Positions 61,831 through 64,000 of a DNA stretch of 64,000 nucleotides are shown one piece after another; the stretch's first letter is position 1; every line of letters begins with the position of its first letter. The stretch is from Dipylidium caninum (taxonomy: Eukaryota; Platyhelminthes; Cestoda; Cyclophyllidea; Dipylidiidae). A program made the position numbers and the translations under genes. Location: the NCBI GenBank assembly GCA_017562135.1, contig QEYB01000150.1, positions 62,001 through 126,000 on the forward strand. Reading direction: 5' to 3'. A model generated the notes under the pieces. It had not been told where the DNA came from. It made no database searches and saw nothing but the letters and a program-made list of their open reading frames with translations.

Positions 61831-64000
61831 TATAAGTTGAGGGACACAAATTCTTCCGTCGAGAATCTCTATTGTTTTATAGGGGATCGTAGGACGATTT
61901 GTTCAACTGCCTTTAATTCTACTAGACTGAGATTTTTCTCATCGTAACAGATAGTAACTGTCGTCCCATTTTTAAGGTTTTTTTATTTAACTACAAAAGA
62001 TGAAAATTTCTGGATTCTAGTACTCTACTTGTACAAAATCTCTTACTGTAAGTGAGCTCACGCCATTAGTAAAATAAATGTCATAATTTGCACTCTCCTG
62101 GGTTTTACTCGTTTCTTGGTAACTGGGAGCCTATATCTACAGCTAGGGCAATAATTGATTTTTGTTATTTGTTGGTTGTTATGATTTTTGAGGAAATTAT
62201 ATTTCCTATTACGCCCTCATGGTCCTAAAGAGAAAGTCGCGCTCAATTCAATAGAACGTGGCCACACACTTTGTAAGTATGGCAATTTAAAAAGATTTCC
62301 TGGGAAATTTAAGTTTTTTTAATGAAGTTTCTCTTTGAGATGGCTTTTTGGCCCATCCCATAGGCAACTATTTAACCGTACGTCATGTTATCAAACTCAG
62401 CATATTTTTATTGACACACATGTAGTTTCATTAAATTAATTGTAAGCTGAGAAAGGGTCCGAGTTCGAAATTGCCTAACGTGCGGTCGTTAGCAGTTCCA
62501 TCTAATTAAATGACGGTTTGCGGTTATGAATTAGGGAAGACATCCACTTTTTTCACATACGAAAATTAATATTGGATTATTTTTTATATCCATGCGGTAT
62601 AAACCTGTAACCTTATTGCGACTCATTGATCATAAAAAATTTCCTTGGCCTTTAAAGCATAGTGTGAATTTAGGTTCAACTTCTCAAAAAAGTTTTCCTC
62701 GCAGATATGAGTATGTAGTGTTTTAGGATATAAACTTTTAAGGGAGTTCTGCTACGCATTTTTAATAAGAATATTTATTCGTCGTTTGACAGTAGCACTC
62801 TCAACTCACGAAGTGATTATATTAATCATCAAACTTCATGTTACATATTTAATTTACCTCTTAATAAGACCGCTTTTTATATACCTGTCTTCCATGTTCC
62901 TATTCTTCGCTGACTTTTCGCACTTCTAGGCCCTGTACTCTACTCACCGGATCTATTGTGATATGTACATTGGGGATATCGGGATTCATATTCGGTCATA
63001 ATAGAGGGGCTTCCTTACCTGTAGGGCTACTTTTCAACTAAGGGCGCATCAAATGACAAACATTGTTTCCGAATGGCAGTCGAGCCGGACGTGCTAGAAT
63101 TTTGTGCTCTGTCTGACCACACCTAAAGCAACTAATTAGGTTTGGGTCATAATGAGCAGATTTAGACGTTGTAATTTGGCGATATCCTGGAGGGAACGTT
63201 CTGTGAACCTTTTCAAATACACGTCTAACCCATTTCTGATGTCGCATTAAGGCAAACTTTGCTACGCGAAGAAACCTTGACAAGGTTCAAACTCGCGGTG
63301 GGTGTAGTCATGAGATTAATCTGGCATACCTATCCCAAACAGCGTGGAATCGTTATTCCTCCTCCAGGGTTGTATCTATTCTCTATTGTAGCGCACATGG
63401 AGGCCAATTTTAATAAGCGGCTATGAGAAGTGTTGAGGATAACACTGCTGCATTACATCATTGCTTATCTATGATGTGGATAAGGCTGTGTATGACTGAT
63501 TAAAGGGCCATTTTGGAATATAATTTCATATGCTCATACAGAAAGTGAGGACATTAGAATTAACTTGAATTGGTTTCCTTTGGAAAAGCACCATGACTAA
63601 TTAGGATATTGGGCTTTATGGGAAAATCCTTTAGAGTTAACACGACTAGCATTGTCTATAGAATACTTGTTTTGTCAGGGTGGGTAAATTTATTCTAATA
63701 AGGTTCAGGTTAGTCGATTTTACTACTGAACTATTTCGAATAGAATGATACTTTAGTCCTAACTGGATGGCTTCTTCATTAACGCTTTTGAATTTTAGTA
63801 GCAATGGTACAATGACGTAGTTGCGGAGTCGTCTCTGCTAGTAGAGCATGAGGTGGTGCATTTGCCGACATTGATGCATAGACTGCATCTTTCCCCTAGT
63901 TTTCGGCAATTGTCTTTAAGAAGTTAAAAGCTTCCACATTATTATTTAATTTGGGGGACTTTGCAAAGTTCTAGCCCACTTCAGGGGTTCATCTTAGCCT
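61831..64000. other. Region downstream of glutaredoxin
   Basis: About 2.2 kb, AT-rich, without a recognised gene apart from the zinc-knuckle-like frame listed separately. Confidence 0.4.
63038..63283 (-). pseudogene. Possible decayed zinc-knuckle (CCHC) remnant
   Basis: An 81-codon minus-strand frame contains SCFRCGQTEHKILARP. The first three ligands of a CCHC zinc knuckle (C-x2-C-x4-H) are in place and the fourth Cys is missing. Such knuckles occur in retrotransposon Gag-like proteins and in cellular nucleic-acid-binding proteins. No reverse transcriptase or other element part is recognised nearby, and chance resemblance is possible. Confidence 0.25.

Overview
The window is eukaryotic DNA. 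All real genes are split by spliceosomal introns with canonical GT-AG (and some minor) splice sites, and the sequence is AT-rich with poly(A) signals. The gene content (two-LIM proteins, mitochondrial phosphate carrier, Cav2-type calcium channel, glutaredoxin) is animal. Four introns of only 30, 34, 34 and 37 nt point to a parasitic flatworm, most likely a tapeworm. That assignment is an inference from intron size and protein character, not a database match.

Layout. 0.3-19.2 kb: four small paralogous genes for proteins with two LIM zinc-binding domains. They are A (+, 305-1857, with a Gln-rich N-terminal extension), B (-, 4316-7190), C (+, 15824-16266) and D (+, 18710-19223). All four have one coding intron at exactly the same place: phase 0, between the two zinc ligands that open LIM2. 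B, C and D also share a CCAAT plus TATA promoter layout and an intron acceptor just before the ATG. 24.0-25.1 kb (-): a complete four-exon mitochondrial phosphate carrier with a 30-nt and a 34-nt intron. 27.1-58.1 kb (-): one large voltage-gated calcium channel alpha1 gene of about 38 recognisable exons and about 1,970 residues, running from the N-terminal exon at 58.08 kb to the C-terminal exon ending at 27.12 kb. It has the EEEE selectivity filter and Cav2-like features in domains III, IV and the C-terminus. 61.36-61.77 kb (+): a complete three-exon glutaredoxin with a CPYC active site. The remainder is intergenic or intronic sequence in which I recognise little.

The most interesting structure is in the calcium channel gene. 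Its first coding intron is an AT-AC intron with a perfect U12-type 5' splice site. A second intron in IIS6 has a U12-type GT-AG 5' site and a perfect U12 branch-site match. Both restore the expected channel sequence exactly. The gene also holds a GC-AG intron, a telomere-like G-rich repeat beside a splice donor, and two copies of an uncharacterised dispersed repeat. A few junctions (I-II linker, II-III linker, pre-IQ/IQ region) could not be resolved by eye and are flagged.
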